Of a DNA stretch of 64,000 nt, positions 45,470 through 54,253 are shown piece after piece (position 1 is the first letter of the stretch; each line of letters opens with the position of its first letter). The stretch lies in contig CBFDBO010000005.1 of assembly GCA_965603075.1 (NCBI GenBank), positions 97,914-161,913 of the forward strand, read 5' to 3'. The stretch is from JABJOR01 sp965603075. Its GTDB lineage: Bacteria > Pseudomonadota > Alphaproteobacteria > Rhodospirillales > Casp-alpha2. Position numbers and translations under genes: made by a program. A model generated the notes under the pieces. The model saw only the letters and a list, made by a program, of their open reading frames with translations. It did not search any database and had not been told where the DNA came from.

Positions 45470-45817
45470 ATGTCGATTAAACGCCTCCATACAAACGATC
45501 GTATGAGCCAAGCCGTTGTCCATAACGATACCGTCTATTTAGCCGGGCAAGTCGGTGAGCCCAGTCAGAACGTTACAGAGCAAACACAAAGCGTGCTTAG
45601 CAAAATTGACAGCCTCCTTAATGAAACGGGTAGTGATAAAACCAAAATCCTACAAGCCATTATTTGGCTTTCAGATATGAAACACTTTGCTGAAATGAAC
45701 GCCGTTTGGGATGCATGGGTTAGCCCAGGAAACTGTCCCGCACGCGCGGCAGGTGAAGCAAAATTGGCGACAACAGATTATGATGTTGAAATTATTATTA
45801 TCGCGGCGGCTGATTAA
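45470..45817 (+). CDS. RidA/YjgF-family enamine/imine deaminase
   Basis: A 115-residue protein with the signature region GDVEIIIIAAAD-like terminus (DYDVEIIIIAAAD), the mid-protein motif CPARAAGEAKLA (catalytic Arg) and QAVVHNDTVYLAGQVG at the start. RidA proteins hydrolyse reactive imines. It is preceded by the ribosome-binding site CAGGAG and stands alone. Confidence 0.88.
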   Translation: MSIKRLHTNDRMSQAVVHNDTVYLAGQVGEPSQNVTEQTQSVLSKIDSLLNETGSDKTKILQAIIWLSDMKHFAEMNAVWDAWVSPGNCPARAAGEAKLATTDYDVEIIIIAAAD

Positions 45818-45979
45818 TTAAATAAAACGCTATCTTTTTAAAGATAAGTACGCTACAACCCGGCATGCGTGATAACACGCAGCAGCTGCGCAGATGTACG
45901 CGCGCGCATTGCTGAGGAATGTATATCGCCACACAAGTGTGGTTGAACTCAGCCCCTAATATAGAAAGAATGATAACTA

Positions 45980-47281
45980 ATGACCGATTTTTCGGGACTT
46001 GGCCTTGCCAGTCCTATTTTGAAAGCTGTAAAAGCCACTGGCTATACAGAACCTACTCCCATCCAAGCCAAATCAATTTCTCATGTCCTTCAAGGACGTG
46101 ATCTACTTGGTGTCGCTCAAACGGGCACGGGTAAAACTGCCGCATTTTCGTTACCGATTTTGCACCGCCTATCCGACCCAGCAACAATGCCAAAAACCCG
46201 TCTTCCCGCTGGAAGCCCTCGGGTTCTAATTTTGGCCCCAACACGTGAGTTGGCGAACCAAATCAGTGATTGCATCCTGACCTACAGTAAATTTCTCGAT
46301 ATGCGACATGCGGTATTGTTTGGTGGTGTATCCATTAATAAACACCTGTTCCGCCTTCGTAAGAGCGTTGATATTCTGGTGGCAACGCCGGGTCGATTGC
46401 TTGACCTTATGAACCGGGGAGCTGTCAGATTAAATCTCGTAGAAACCTTTGTTCTCGATGAAGCGGACCGGATGCTCGATATGGGCTTTATTCCCGACGT
46501 TCGTAAAATTTCAGCGAAGATCCCTAAGAAGCGCCAAACAGTTTTGTTCTCGGCCACCATGCCACCAAAAGTTCGTTTGCTGGCTGAAGACTTGATGGTT
46601 GACCCTATTGAGGTTGAAGTCGCCCCCGCGGCAACGACGGCTGAAAAAGTTGAGCAGAGCGTTTTGATGGTTCCAAAGGCTAAGAAACAAGCATTGCTTA
46701 CTGAAATACTACAAAATACAGATATCAAGCGTGTACTGATCTTTTCAAGAACAAAACACGGTGCAGACCGCATTGTTAAACATCTGGACCGAGATAGTGT
46801 TGAGGCCGCTGCCATCCATGGTAATAAGTCACAGAATGCCCGTGAACGCGCCCTGAACGATTTCCGAAAAGGTAGCATTCGGGTGCTTGTGGCAACCGAT
46901 ATTGCTGCTCGTGGCATTGATGTGAGCGGTATTACGCACGTTATCAATTTCGACCTACCCAATGAGCCTGAAAGCTATGTTCACCGTATTGGTCGTACAG
47001 CGCGTGCGGGTGCCTCTGGTATAGCGATTTCGTTCTGTGATTCTGAAGAACGCGCCTATCTGCGGGATATTGAAAAAACGATACGTCAACGCGTCTTTGT
47101 TAACGAAGATCATCCGTATCATGACACATCCCCAGAAACCAAGGCTAAGGCGCCGGGTAAAAAGTCAAAATCTAAAGGGAATTCATCGGGTAAACGGAAT
47201 TCTAATTTTGGCGCTAAATCAGGCTCTAAATCTAAATCAAAGTCTAAATGGTCATCACGCCCCTCTGAAATGGCCGCATAA
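45980..47281 (+). CDS. rhlE: DEAD-box RNA helicase RhlE-like
   Basis: A 433-residue helicase with the Q-motif region, Walker A AQTGTGKTAAF, PTRELA, the DEAD box in VLDEADRML, SAT, VATDIAARGIDV and HRIGRTARAG. The C-terminal tail is Lys/Ser-rich (SKSKGNSSGKRNSNFGAKSG). RhlE-group helicases remodel RNA and ribosome precursors. The 162-base leader upstream contains GC-rich palindromes and may be structured, though no thermosensor was identified. Confidence 0.93.
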   Translation: MTDFSGLGLASPILKAVKATGYTEPTPIQAKSISHVLQGRDLLGVAQTGTGKTAAFSLPILHRLSDPATMPKTRLPAGSPRVLILAPTRELANQISDCILTYSKFLDMRHAVLFGGVSINKHLFRLRKSVDILVATPGRLLDLMNRGAVRLNLVETFVLDEADRMLDMGFIPDVRKISAKIPKKRQTVLFSATMPPKVRLLAEDLMVDPIEVEVAPAATTAEKVEQSVLMVPKAKKQALLTEILQNTDIKRVLIFSRTKHGADRIVKHLDRDSVEAAAIHGNKSQNARERALNDFRKGSIRVLVATDIAARGIDVSGITHVINFDLPNEPESYVHRIGRTARAGASGIAISFCDSEERAYLRDIEKTIRQRVFVNEDHPYHDTSPETKAKAPGKKSKSKGNSSGKRNSNFGAKSGSKSKSKSKWSSRPSEMAA

Positions 47282-47343
47282 TTGCTGACGATTACGTAAT
47301 CTGTGTTATTGTGTAGACCGATTCTAATATTGGGAGACGACAC

Positions 47344-47829
47344 ATGCATATAAAAGGATTACATCATAATGCCTATCGCTGTCGGGATTCAGAAGAAACC
47401 CGACAGTTTTATGAAGATTTTCTTGGCCTTCGCTTTGCGGATGCTTTTGTCATTTCAGAATCAAAAACAGGCAGAGAAACCAAAGCTCTTCATAGCTTCT
47501 ATCAAATGGATGATGGCTCGTTTCTCGCTTTTTTTGAAGTCCCCGACACACCCTTTGATTTCAAAGAACAACATGATTACGATCTGCATATTGCATTAGA
47601 AGTTAATCAAGAAACATTAATGCAGATGTTTGATAAAGGGAATGCCTCGGATATTGATACCCGTGGTGTTGCAAATCATGGCTTTATCGAATCAATTTAT
47701 TTCCGTGATCCCAATGGTTACGTCATTGAATTGACCGCGACAAAGGGTGACCCAAAAGAATACATTGATCAGGCTGCGCTGAAAGCACACGAAAAATTAG
47801 CGCAATGGCAGCAATCAAAATCAGCTTGA
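47344..47829 (+). CDS. VOC-family (glyoxalase-like) protein
   Basis: A 161-residue protein with the VOC beta-alpha-beta-beta-beta pattern: HHNAYRCRDSEETRQFYEDFLGLRF at the start, and IESIYFRDPNGYVIELTA at the end carrying the metal-binding Glu. It is probably a dioxygenase, glyoxalase or isomerase with unknown substrate. Its end overlaps the convergent CbiX gene. Confidence 0.85.
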   Translation: MHIKGLHHNAYRCRDSEETRQFYEDFLGLRFADAFVISESKTGRETKALHSFYQMDDGSFLAFFEVPDTPFDFKEQHDYDLHIALEVNQETLMQMFDKGNASDIDTRGVANHGFIESIYFRDPNGYVIELTATKGDPKEYIDQAALKAHEKLAQWQQSKSA

Positions 47830-48588
47830 TGATTTATTCTTAAACGCCTCCAGAGCATTATCAACGATATTCCTAAAGTAAGGATCGGAAACGAGCCCTC
47901 CTGCAGGCGTTCGATAAATAGAATCACCTAGCCCTTCAATACTGGCGGGGACATCTTCACGAAGATGGTTCCCATCACTTAAGAAAAGTCCTTCTAGAAT
48001 TATGGAACCGGATAGGTCTTTTATAATGTCACGGGGGTGGGGCGATTGTTCAAGGTAGCAATCAAATACTTTTAGAAATACAGCCTTGCTTCTGATCCGC
48101 TCGGCTAATTCTTGTGTCGCCTGAGAGGAGTATGGGTAGGTGTGTGACCCATGAGCAACCAAAACCAAAGGCAACTCTTTTAATGCTAAATTGTTTTGCC
48201 GGGATATTTCTTGTGATCGGTGTATGATTAATTCTGCAAACGTACGTTCTGAACCAATGGGGGGCAGCACGGTAATTGGCGAGGACGTTTTCCGTGATAA
48301 ACTATGTGTGATCTCTTTCATGGTTTTACCCATAACAAAACCTTCACACATAAATATGGGTAAAATATAAATATTCTCATGCTGATTTGTAATCTTCGAT
48401 AACTCGGTTTCTAAATCGGCGTTGTCGTACCACGAGAGTATCAAGTCAAAATTCCATTGGGTAATAAACTGGGTAATAAACTGGGGAATAAATTGGGCAA
48501 TAAGATGAGCTTCGAGATCATTTTTAGCTTTGCTTGGGAAATCATTGCTACTGTACGCAAGAATTAATATTGATTTTGTAAAAGCCAT
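47821..48588 (-). CDS. CbiX/SirB-like sirohydrochlorin chelatase
   Basis: About 255 residues from ATG 48588, with ribosome-binding site GGATAA. The VAHGSHTYPYSSQ motif, the LFLSDGNHLREDVPASI region and the N-terminal half LILAYSSND...ILPIFMCEGFVMG form two related chelatase lobes. The family inserts Fe or Co into sirohydrochlorin. Four 12-base tandem repeats (48459-48506) encode QFIT-like units near residue 40. It is divergent from nnrS, with an NNR-like box between them, hinting at a role in siroheme or haem supply during denitrification. Confidence 0.75.
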   Translation of the reverse strand: MAFTKSILILAYSSNDFPSKAKNDLEAHLIAQFIPQFITQFITQWNFDLILSWYDNADLETELSKITNQHENIYILPIFMCEGFVMGKTMKEITHSLSRKTSSPITVLPPIGSERTFAELIIHRSQEISRQNNLALKELPLVLVAHGSHTYPYSSQATQELAERIRSKAVFLKVFDCYLEQSPHPRDIIKDLSGSIILEGLFLSDGNHLREDVPASIEGLGDSIYRTPAGGLVSDPYFRNIVDNALEAFKNKSSS

Positions 48589-48689
48589 TCTGATTATCCA
48601 ACAAATTCTCAATCTTCACAGGGATAATCACTATAGATGTTCATTAAACCTAGTACCCGTCAAAAATTATCCCCAATGGCCGTTAGCGC

Positions 48690-48703
48690 TTAACCATTAT
48701 CAA
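48690..48703. promoter_or_regulatory. FNR/NNR-type box between CbiX-like and nnrS genes
   Basis: TTAACCATTATCAA is an FNR/DNR/NNR-type dyad (TTAAC-N4-ATCAA). It lies 75 bases before nnrS and about 100 before the CbiX start on the other strand. It could serve either or both. Confidence 0.6.
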
Positions 48704-48777
48704 TGCCTTATGATGCAGAAGCTTCATAATCATGGCAATATCATCAAACAAGTTCATTTTATTTCTCGGGTTAACAG

Positions 48778-49962
48778 ATGTCAGATCGATTCCACGTTGT
48801 GTTTTCTTACGGTTTTAGACCCTTCTTTTTGATGGCGGGGTTATACGGTGCCTTTGTCATTGTACCTTGGATATTACAGATCGTTGTTGGCGGTAGTGTT
48901 GGTAGTTTCCCGTGGTCCTATATCGTTGCGAGCCCGGTGGAATGGCACATACATGAAATGTTATTCGGATATGTAGCGGCCGCAATTGCGGGGTTTTTCC
49001 TCACGGCTGTGCCGAATTGGACGGGTTCTCGCCCGGTGAAAGGGAGCACGTTGATGATGCTATCCGGGCTTTGGTTGGCTGGGCGTATCGTCAATTGGTT
49101 TTCAGCTCTGCTCCCTGGTGTACTCGTCACCATAATTGATGTCGCATTCTTTCCGGTACTTATTGCACTTGTTATTAGGGCCTTAATAAAAGGTTGGTCG
49201 ATGCGAAACTTTGTATTCTTGCCCGTGATGATAGGGATGAGTATTGCCAACTTGTTGATGCACCTTGAATGGCTGGGTTATAGCACCTCGACATTTGATA
49301 TTGGTAAGCGACTGGTAATTAACCTTGTCATCACCCTGATCATTATATTGGGGGGGCGGATCATTCCGGCTTTTACCACCAATGCCTTGAGAAAAAAGAA
49401 TGAAGTAGACCTGCCACGACAATCAGAGGTATTGACCAAACTGGCAATATTAACCGCTGTCACAATGATTCTTGCAGATTTATTAATGCCGGAAAGTACC
49501 TTGGCTGGTGTATTAGCTGCTCTTGTCGGTTTTGTTAATTTGCTACGGTATTTGGGATGGCGGATGTCAAAAACGTTTGATAGCCCAATTTTATGGGTCC
49601 TGTTTATGGGCTTTGGGTTTTTAATTTTGGGACTTTTTGTTCAGTCATACGCCATTTTGGGGGGCACCATTGACCGTAATGTAGCCGACCACCTATTAAT
49701 GATAGGGGGAGCAGGGGGGATGACAATCGCCGTTATGTCACGCGCGGGATTAGGGCATACAGGACGCGCAATCCATGCGCCATGGCAAATTGTCTGCGCT
49801 TATGTCTTGATCGCCCTGTCCGCTATTTTACGGGCGACTGCGCCAGTGTTCTTTGGAGAATATTACTTAACACTGATAAGCACCGCTGGTTGCTTGTGGA
49901 GTTTGGCTTTTGTCTTGTTCAGTTGGGTATTCTGGCCCGTATTAACGTCACCACGGGCATAA
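48778..49962 (+). CDS. nnrS: NnrS family haem-copper membrane protein
   Basis: A 394-residue protein with about twelve transmembrane segments and the family motifs YGFRPFFLMAGLYGA, PVEWHIHEMLFGYVAAAIAGFFLTAVPNW and VMSRAGLGHTGRAI. NnrS binds haem and copper and relieves NO stress in denitrifiers. Its position between a CbiX-like gene and a Crp/Fnr regulator, next to the NOR-like cluster, supports an NO-related role. Confidence 0.92.
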   Translation: MSDRFHVVFSYGFRPFFLMAGLYGAFVIVPWILQIVVGGSVGSFPWSYIVASPVEWHIHEMLFGYVAAAIAGFFLTAVPNWTGSRPVKGSTLMMLSGLWLAGRIVNWFSALLPGVLVTIIDVAFFPVLIALVIRALIKGWSMRNFVFLPVMIGMSIANLLMHLEWLGYSTSTFDIGKRLVINLVITLIIILGGRIIPAFTTNALRKKNEVDLPRQSEVLTKLAILTAVTMILADLLMPESTLAGVLAALVGFVNLLRYLGWRMSKTFDSPILWVLFMGFGFLILGLFVQSYAILGGTIDRNVADHLLMIGGAGGMTIAVMSRAGLGHTGRAIHAPWQIVCAYVLIALSAILRATAPVFFGEYYLTLISTAGCLWSLAFVLFSWVFWPVLTSPRA

Positions 49963-49973
49963 ATTGAACGATG

Positions 49974-50660
49974 CTATAATACAGCTTCACCCGTACAATA
50001 ACGTTCTAATAAGGCCACATCAGAAATAATCACATGCCCCCGTTCGGTCGATATTCCAATTTTACGTAATTTTGAGAAAATACGAGAGAGGCTTTCTGGC
50101 TGAATGCCAAGACGACCTGAAATAACCGTTTTATCATAGGGTAGAGAGATAAGGTCAGCACCTTCAGTTACCTTACATTGCATATGTAAGAAATGGCAGA
50201 CACGTTGGCTCGCGGTTTGGGTTTTGAGGCTTTCGATCTCCCCCACAAGCAAATGCATGCGTCTTGATAAAGAGGCCAACATTGAAAAACTGACTTCCGG
50301 CTTTTCTTTAAGGTAATTAATAAACGGGGTTGTTCGAATAGATAGAACTCTAGCATTTTCGATGATTTCTGCGTTGGCCGGATAATTACCACCAATAAAT
50401 GCCATGGCTTCAACAATGGTGTCGCCACGGGAGAAAACGCCGATGATGGCTTCATTTCCATCAATGCTCTCTCTGAAAATTTTCACCCAACCATCAAAAA
50501 TGAAATAGAAATATTCAACGGGTTCACCTTGTGTAAACAAGCTAAACCCTTTTTTGAGGTCCCGAGGAGATGCATCTTTAACCAGTTTTTCAGCATCTTG
50601 GTTCGAAAGGCCACTGAAAAGTGGATGGCCTTTAATAAGCTGAAATTCGTCTGGGGTCAT
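49974..50660 (-). CDS. Crp/Fnr-family regulator (DNR/NnrR-like)
   Basis: A 228-residue transcription factor. The N-terminal cyclic-nucleotide-like domain (GEPVEYFYFIFDGWVKIF) is followed by a dimerisation helix and the HTH GRLGIQPESLSRIFSKLRKIG. There is no cluster of three N-terminal cysteines for an FNR [4Fe-4S], so the best fit is the DNR/NnrR group that senses NO through haem. It is last on the strand after hemerythrin and close to NNR-type boxes. It is the likely regulator of the nos/nor-like genes here. Confidence 0.85.
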   Translation of the reverse strand: MTPDEFQLIKGHPLFSGLSNQDAEKLVKDASPRDLKKGFSLFTQGEPVEYFYFIFDGWVKIFRESIDGNEAIIGVFSRGDTIVEAMAFIGGNYPANAEIIENARVLSIRTTPFINYLKEKPEVSFSMLASLSRRMHLLVGEIESLKTQTASQRVCHFLHMQCKVTEGADLISLPYDKTVISGRLGIQPESLSRIFSKLRKIGISTERGHVIISDVALLERYCTGEAVL

Positions 50661-50736
50661 AGTCTCACCAATCTAAGTTTATCTGATCGGTTAGAGTACC
50701 TAGTTTTATAGGTAATAACGAGAGTCTATTTCAAAA

Positions 50737-51147
50737 TTATTTATTATCCAACAATTGATGGAGTTTGGCATCCTTCGTGCTGAAATGGCCAACAAACCAA
50801 TTATTCAATTTTTTAATAAAATCATTGGGATTTTTGCTTATGTCTCGCGCGTCATAAGCGTCCATAATGTCGCGTATTTCATCAAGTAAGTATTCATGGT
50901 CTTCTTTATGATCTTGATAATCGATATAATCATGGCGGCGCATAATCGATTCTTCAAGAGCAAAATGCGCCGATGTGTGCGCAAATAATTCCCCTAAAGC
51001 ATCGGCGGTTTCATCGTTTGAAATTGAATGAGACATTTTGGAAATGACATCATTAACCAATGAGATCAATTCACGGTGTTCATAATCCACAGAATTTATA
51101 CCTGTGGAGAAGCTATCACTCCATTCTATTTTTGGTAGATTTGTCAT
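50737..51147 (-). CDS. Bacteriohemerythrin
   Basis: A 136-residue single-domain hemerythrin with diiron ligands visible as the HRE start region, HTSAHFALEE, HDYIDYQDHKEDHEYLLD and GHFSTKD. It binds oxygen (or NO) reversibly. A strong ribosome-binding site (GAAGGAGG) precedes the ATG. In this cluster it may buffer O2 or NO near the NOR-like enzyme. Confidence 0.92.
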   Translation of the reverse strand: MTNLPKIEWSDSFSTGINSVDYEHRELISLVNDVISKMSHSISNDETADALGELFAHTSAHFALEESIMRRHDYIDYQDHKEDHEYLLDEIRDIMDAYDARDISKNPNDFIKKLNNWFVGHFSTKDAKLHQLLDNK

Positions 51148-51177
51148 TGTTGACCTCCTTCGTTTATTCTCACAGAT

Positions 51178-51681
51178 TTATTCAAAAATAAACCCTTCGC
51201 TCGGTCCCATGAAATCAATGGCGAGGCTTTGTCCTGATACTATATCAATTGTTTTTTCAGATATGTGATTAAACCCATCGCCTTTACCCGTATCATTCAT
51301 CGCAACCATTATATTGTATGTTCCAGATGATATGGTGATGCGTTGATATGTTTGTGAGGGGCCATCACTGTGCAACCCCGTGGGTTCGAGCAGGGCTTCA
51401 TAAATAGCTTCACCATTTAATGAAAGCTGAACTTTCACAGGAAGGCGCGCGCGCGAGCAGACTTCAGACTTGCGCATATTGGGTGCTAATGCCATCAATT
51501 CTTCTTCGCTTCTTTTGCGGCACCCATCCTTGGGTTTTGCACTATGGGCAAAACTGAATTTTATCAAAGCTTTGCCATCTTCTAATCGAGAGTATTTAGG
51601 TCCATCAGCGAAGTATCCCAGAAAAAAGGCGAACCCGGCATAAACGACGGCTTGGGCGGCATATTGAAAATACTTTTTCAT
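51178..51681 (-). CDS. Membrane-anchored periplasmic protein of unknown function
   Basis: A 167-residue protein with an N-terminal anchor (about residues 7-25, VVYAGFAFFLGYFA) and a periplasmic domain rich in beta pattern, with two Cys (DGCRKRSEE and EVCSRARLP). I do not recognise the family. It overlaps the preceding cytochrome b/Fe-S gene by 4 bases (start 51681, stop 51678), so it is probably an accessory subunit of that protein. Confidence 0.7.
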   Translation of the reverse strand: MKKYFQYAAQAVVYAGFAFFLGYFADGPKYSRLEDGKALIKFSFAHSAKPKDGCRKRSEEELMALAPNMRKSEVCSRARLPVKVQLSLNGEAIYEALLEPTGLHSDGPSQTYQRITISSGTYNIMVAMNDTGKGDGFNHISEKTIDIVSGQSLAIDFMGPSEGFIFE

Positions 51682-53240
51682 TGTTCCACCCCATCACGGT
51701 TTTTGGTTTTTTCCGGTGAGTAAGGGCCAAGTTCTTTAATATCAGCCTTGAAAGTCTTCATATGTTTTTCAAAAGAAGACCCATCGATTGCGGACGCCCA
51801 AATTCGAGAAACACGGTTGCGGGGAACCCTTTTACGAAGGCGTGGATCTCGTTTTCCATCCAGCCGTTCTTCCAGCCAAACTTGACCAAGGCGATAGTGG
51901 CATTCACCGCTACGGCACCCTGTTACGATGACACCATGGGCCAATTTTTTACTTAATACATAGTCGATAAATGAGGGTGGCATCATGCCAGCACAGGGCA
52001 AGCTGATGGTCGCAATATCGGTGCCACGGAATTTATCTACTTTGAGTGCTTTATCACAACCAAAGACCATCAAGCGTACGGGACCAGATAACTTTGCTGT
52101 GGCTGTTTCAACTTTATCACGCAGCGACATCAATAAAAGATCCGGTAAATCAATCCCAGGAATAAGGTTTTCGCCGCGCCTGAAGGGGGTCGATGTCGGG
52201 CAGGAGCCAACACAAATTCCACAGGCGACACAGCTATCGGAGTCAACCACCGCTTCATGTTCAAAAGCGGCACCGTCAGATCGTCTGATCATGGTGATGG
52301 CATTGAAGGGGCAATCGACCACACAACGAGTGCAGCCATTACAATTATCTAAGCTTACCACAGCGGGTGCTACTTTTTTAGCGGGCGGCAACCACGGCGT
52401 AATAAACAACAAAAAAGTTACGCCGAATAATCCTGCCCATACCATGCCCGGACCAATCAAATCGGTGAGCGGATAAACCCAAAGATAGAACCAATCCAAT
52501 CCTACAGGAGACGGTACAACCGCGAGATTGGCAATGCCTTGGCTGGTTGCAGGTTTGACCAAGCTTAAGACCAATAGCATCAAGAATGTACCGATTGCTA
52601 ATCCCCGTGGTGGATTAATTCTCGAATGTGCCACGCGTTGTAGATGAAGCCACATAACAAAAAGCAATATTAAGGGGATGAAAATATGAGCAAAAGTCAT
52701 CAGCGTAAAGAAACGCCCGTCGATATGACTGGCCGCTAGAAAGTTTCTTGCAATGGGTTCTCCAAAGATAGGAAACCAATCTAGTAATTCAGTGGTGGCT
52801 TCACCAACGTACTGAGCCAACACATCCCATACGAGCCAGTATCCGGAAATACCAGCGATTATAATCAACCAGATCATAGGGATGCCGGTTATCCAAGAGA
52901 ACCAACGTCCGCCTCGATACCGATCAAAAGCAAATTCTCGGATAACATGCAAAACCATCATGGCAACCATGGCATCGGAGGCATAACGATGCAGAGAGCG
53001 CATAATGCCACCCAGCCACCATTGCTCATTGGTTAGATATTCAACGGACAGAAAGGCTTCTGGAATACCTGTGTCAAAGAAGATATAGACGTAGACCCCG
53101 CTTATAGAAACAATCCAGAAATAATAATATCCCAGTGCACCAAGGCAATAAGTTGGGTTCCATTTTTGGCCAAATATATGATCGAACCAGCCTTCGATCC
53201 ACATCAGGCCAAAACGGAGAGGAGATCTCAATATATCCAC
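51678..53240 (-). CDS. Cytochrome b-ferredoxin-MvhD fusion (quinol/electron transfer protein)
   Basis: A 520-residue protein of unusual architecture. Residues 1-225 form a cytochrome b N-terminal bundle with bis-haem His pairs H84/H98 and H185/H199. There is a further helix near 265-285. Two [4Fe-4S] motifs follow at CNGCTRCVVDC (300-310) and CVACGICVGSC (337-347). Residues about 385-485 are an MvhD-like domain with FGCDKALK, CAGMMPPSF and GCRSGECHYR. It probably passes electrons from the quinone pool. It starts at GTG 53240 after CAGGAA. In this cluster it is the likely electron input for the NOR-like enzyme. Confidence 0.85.
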   Translation of the reverse strand: MDILRSPLRFGLMWIEGWFDHIFGQKWNPTYCLGALGYYYFWIVSISGVYVYIFFDTGIPEAFLSVEYLTNEQWWLGGIMRSLHRYASDAMVAMMVLHVIREFAFDRYRGGRWFSWITGIPMIWLIIIAGISGYWLVWDVLAQYVGEATTELLDWFPIFGEPIARNFLAASHIDGRFFTLMTFAHIFIPLILLFVMWLHLQRVAHSRINPPRGLAIGTFLMLLVLSLVKPATSQGIANLAVVPSPVGLDWFYLWVYPLTDLIGPGMVWAGLFGVTFLLFITPWLPPAKKVAPAVVSLDNCNGCTRCVVDCPFNAITMIRRSDGAAFEHEAVVDSDSCVACGICVGSCPTSTPFRRGENLIPGIDLPDLLLMSLRDKVETATAKLSGPVRLMVFGCDKALKVDKFRGTDIATISLPCAGMMPPSFIDYVLSKKLAHGVIVTGCRSGECHYRLGQVWLEERLDGKRDPRLRKRVPRNRVSRIWASAIDGSSFEKHMKTFKADIKELGPYSPEKTKNRDGVEQ

Positions 53241-53273
53241 GTTTAATATTCCTGTTTCTTTTTTATTATTATA

Positions 53274-54140
53274 TTAAGAGCTACTATGGAGATGCCTATT
53301 ACGGGGTTTTGCTCGTCGTCGGTTGTTGATGATGAGGCGTATCAATAAAAATCCCGTCCCAAAGATTGAAATTAGACCCGCTGATCCCGTGATAAATATG
53401 GACATATCGAATAAATAACGTCCAGAATTTGGATCGTATATTGTGCAAAACAATCGGACTTGATTAATGATGCCGTCAATGCTGGTAAAGTTATTCTTAC
53501 GGCCAAATATAAGATCTTTAAGGGGCTCCATCAAGAGGGGGGGAGCGAATTGCTCGCCGTAAACATGGCGGTAGATTATGCCTTCAGAGTCCACCACCGT
53601 TGTTCTGGTCATATGGTCAAAGCCTTTTGCAGAGCTATAATATATAAAACCTGCATTTTCTGTGAAACGTTCAATCGTATTGTGATCACCAGACAGAAAT
53701 GTCCAATTTTTTTGGTTCAATCCTCGACTGGATTGATAGTCATATAATCGCTTGGGGGTGTCATTGCGATCATCAAAACCGATTGTGATGACATTGAAGG
53801 CATCGATACCGAAGACTTCCTGTGCGGCAATCGTGGCATCAGCAATAGCATCAGAGACCATGGGACAAACATCTTTGCAGCTTGTATAGATCAAGCTGAT
53901 GATTAAGGGTTTACCGAGAAAGTCTTCTAATTTTACGACGCGGTTATTGGTGTCCACAAATGTGTACCTACCTACTTCACGACCAATGGAGGCTTCACTG
54001 ATCGCCAAAGACTGGCGTTCATCAAATTCGAGGGATTCAGCTGTGTGTGCTCGGCTTTCTGAATTGATAATAAATATTGATAAAAAAACATAAAAAAATT
54101 TGAGATGGTTTTTTAATGATAAATGGGGGGTGTTTTGCAT
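53274..54140 (-). CDS. SCO1/SenC copper-binding protein
   Basis: About 288 residues from ATG 54140, which I favour over 54152 because GGATGG precedes it at proper spacing. The thioredoxin-fold domain has the copper ligands YTSCKDVCPM and the later His in FDHMTRTTVV. SCO proteins mature CuA in oxidase subunit II, which fits the CuA-bearing subunit II upstream. A C-terminal transmembrane segment (SAGLISIFGTGFLLIRLI) is an extra feature. Confidence 0.9.
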   Translation of the reverse strand: MQNTPHLSLKNHLKFFYVFLSIFIINSESRAHTAESLEFDERQSLAISEASIGREVGRYTFVDTNNRVVKLEDFLGKPLIISLIYTSCKDVCPMVSDAIADATIAAQEVFGIDAFNVITIGFDDRNDTPKRLYDYQSSRGLNQKNWTFLSGDHNTIERFTENAGFIYYSSAKGFDHMTRTTVVDSEGIIYRHVYGEQFAPPLLMEPLKDLIFGRKNNFTSIDGIINQVRLFCTIYDPNSGRYLFDMSIFITGSAGLISIFGTGFLLIRLIINNRRRAKPRNRHLHSSS

Positions 54141-54182
54141 ATCAATAACCATCCTTTTATTGGTGAATTTTAGAAAAGAAAA

Positions 54183-54227
54183 GGGGACACCTGAATTGTC
54201 TAAAGGGAAGGGTGTTCAGGTGTCCCC
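54183..54227 (-). terminator. Terminator of the oxidase/NOR-like operon
   Basis: A perfect 13-base-pair inverted repeat (54183-54195 with 54215-54227) is followed on the minus strand by a T-rich tract. It lies between the subunit I and SCO1 genes. The SCO1-cytochrome b genes downstream therefore need readthrough or their own promoter. Confidence 0.88.
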
Positions 54228-54253
54228 AGTTTAAGTTAACTCTGGAGAGATCG

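Noticed and set aside
45818..45979. Structured RNA or thermosensor upstream of rhlE
   Set aside because: GC-rich palindromes are present, but no known riboswitch or cold-shock element could be recognised, and no terminator-antiterminator pair is evident.
46282..46962. Minus-strand frame of 226 residues inside rhlE
   Set aside because: It is antisense to conserved helicase motifs and shows no domain, so it is a shadow frame.
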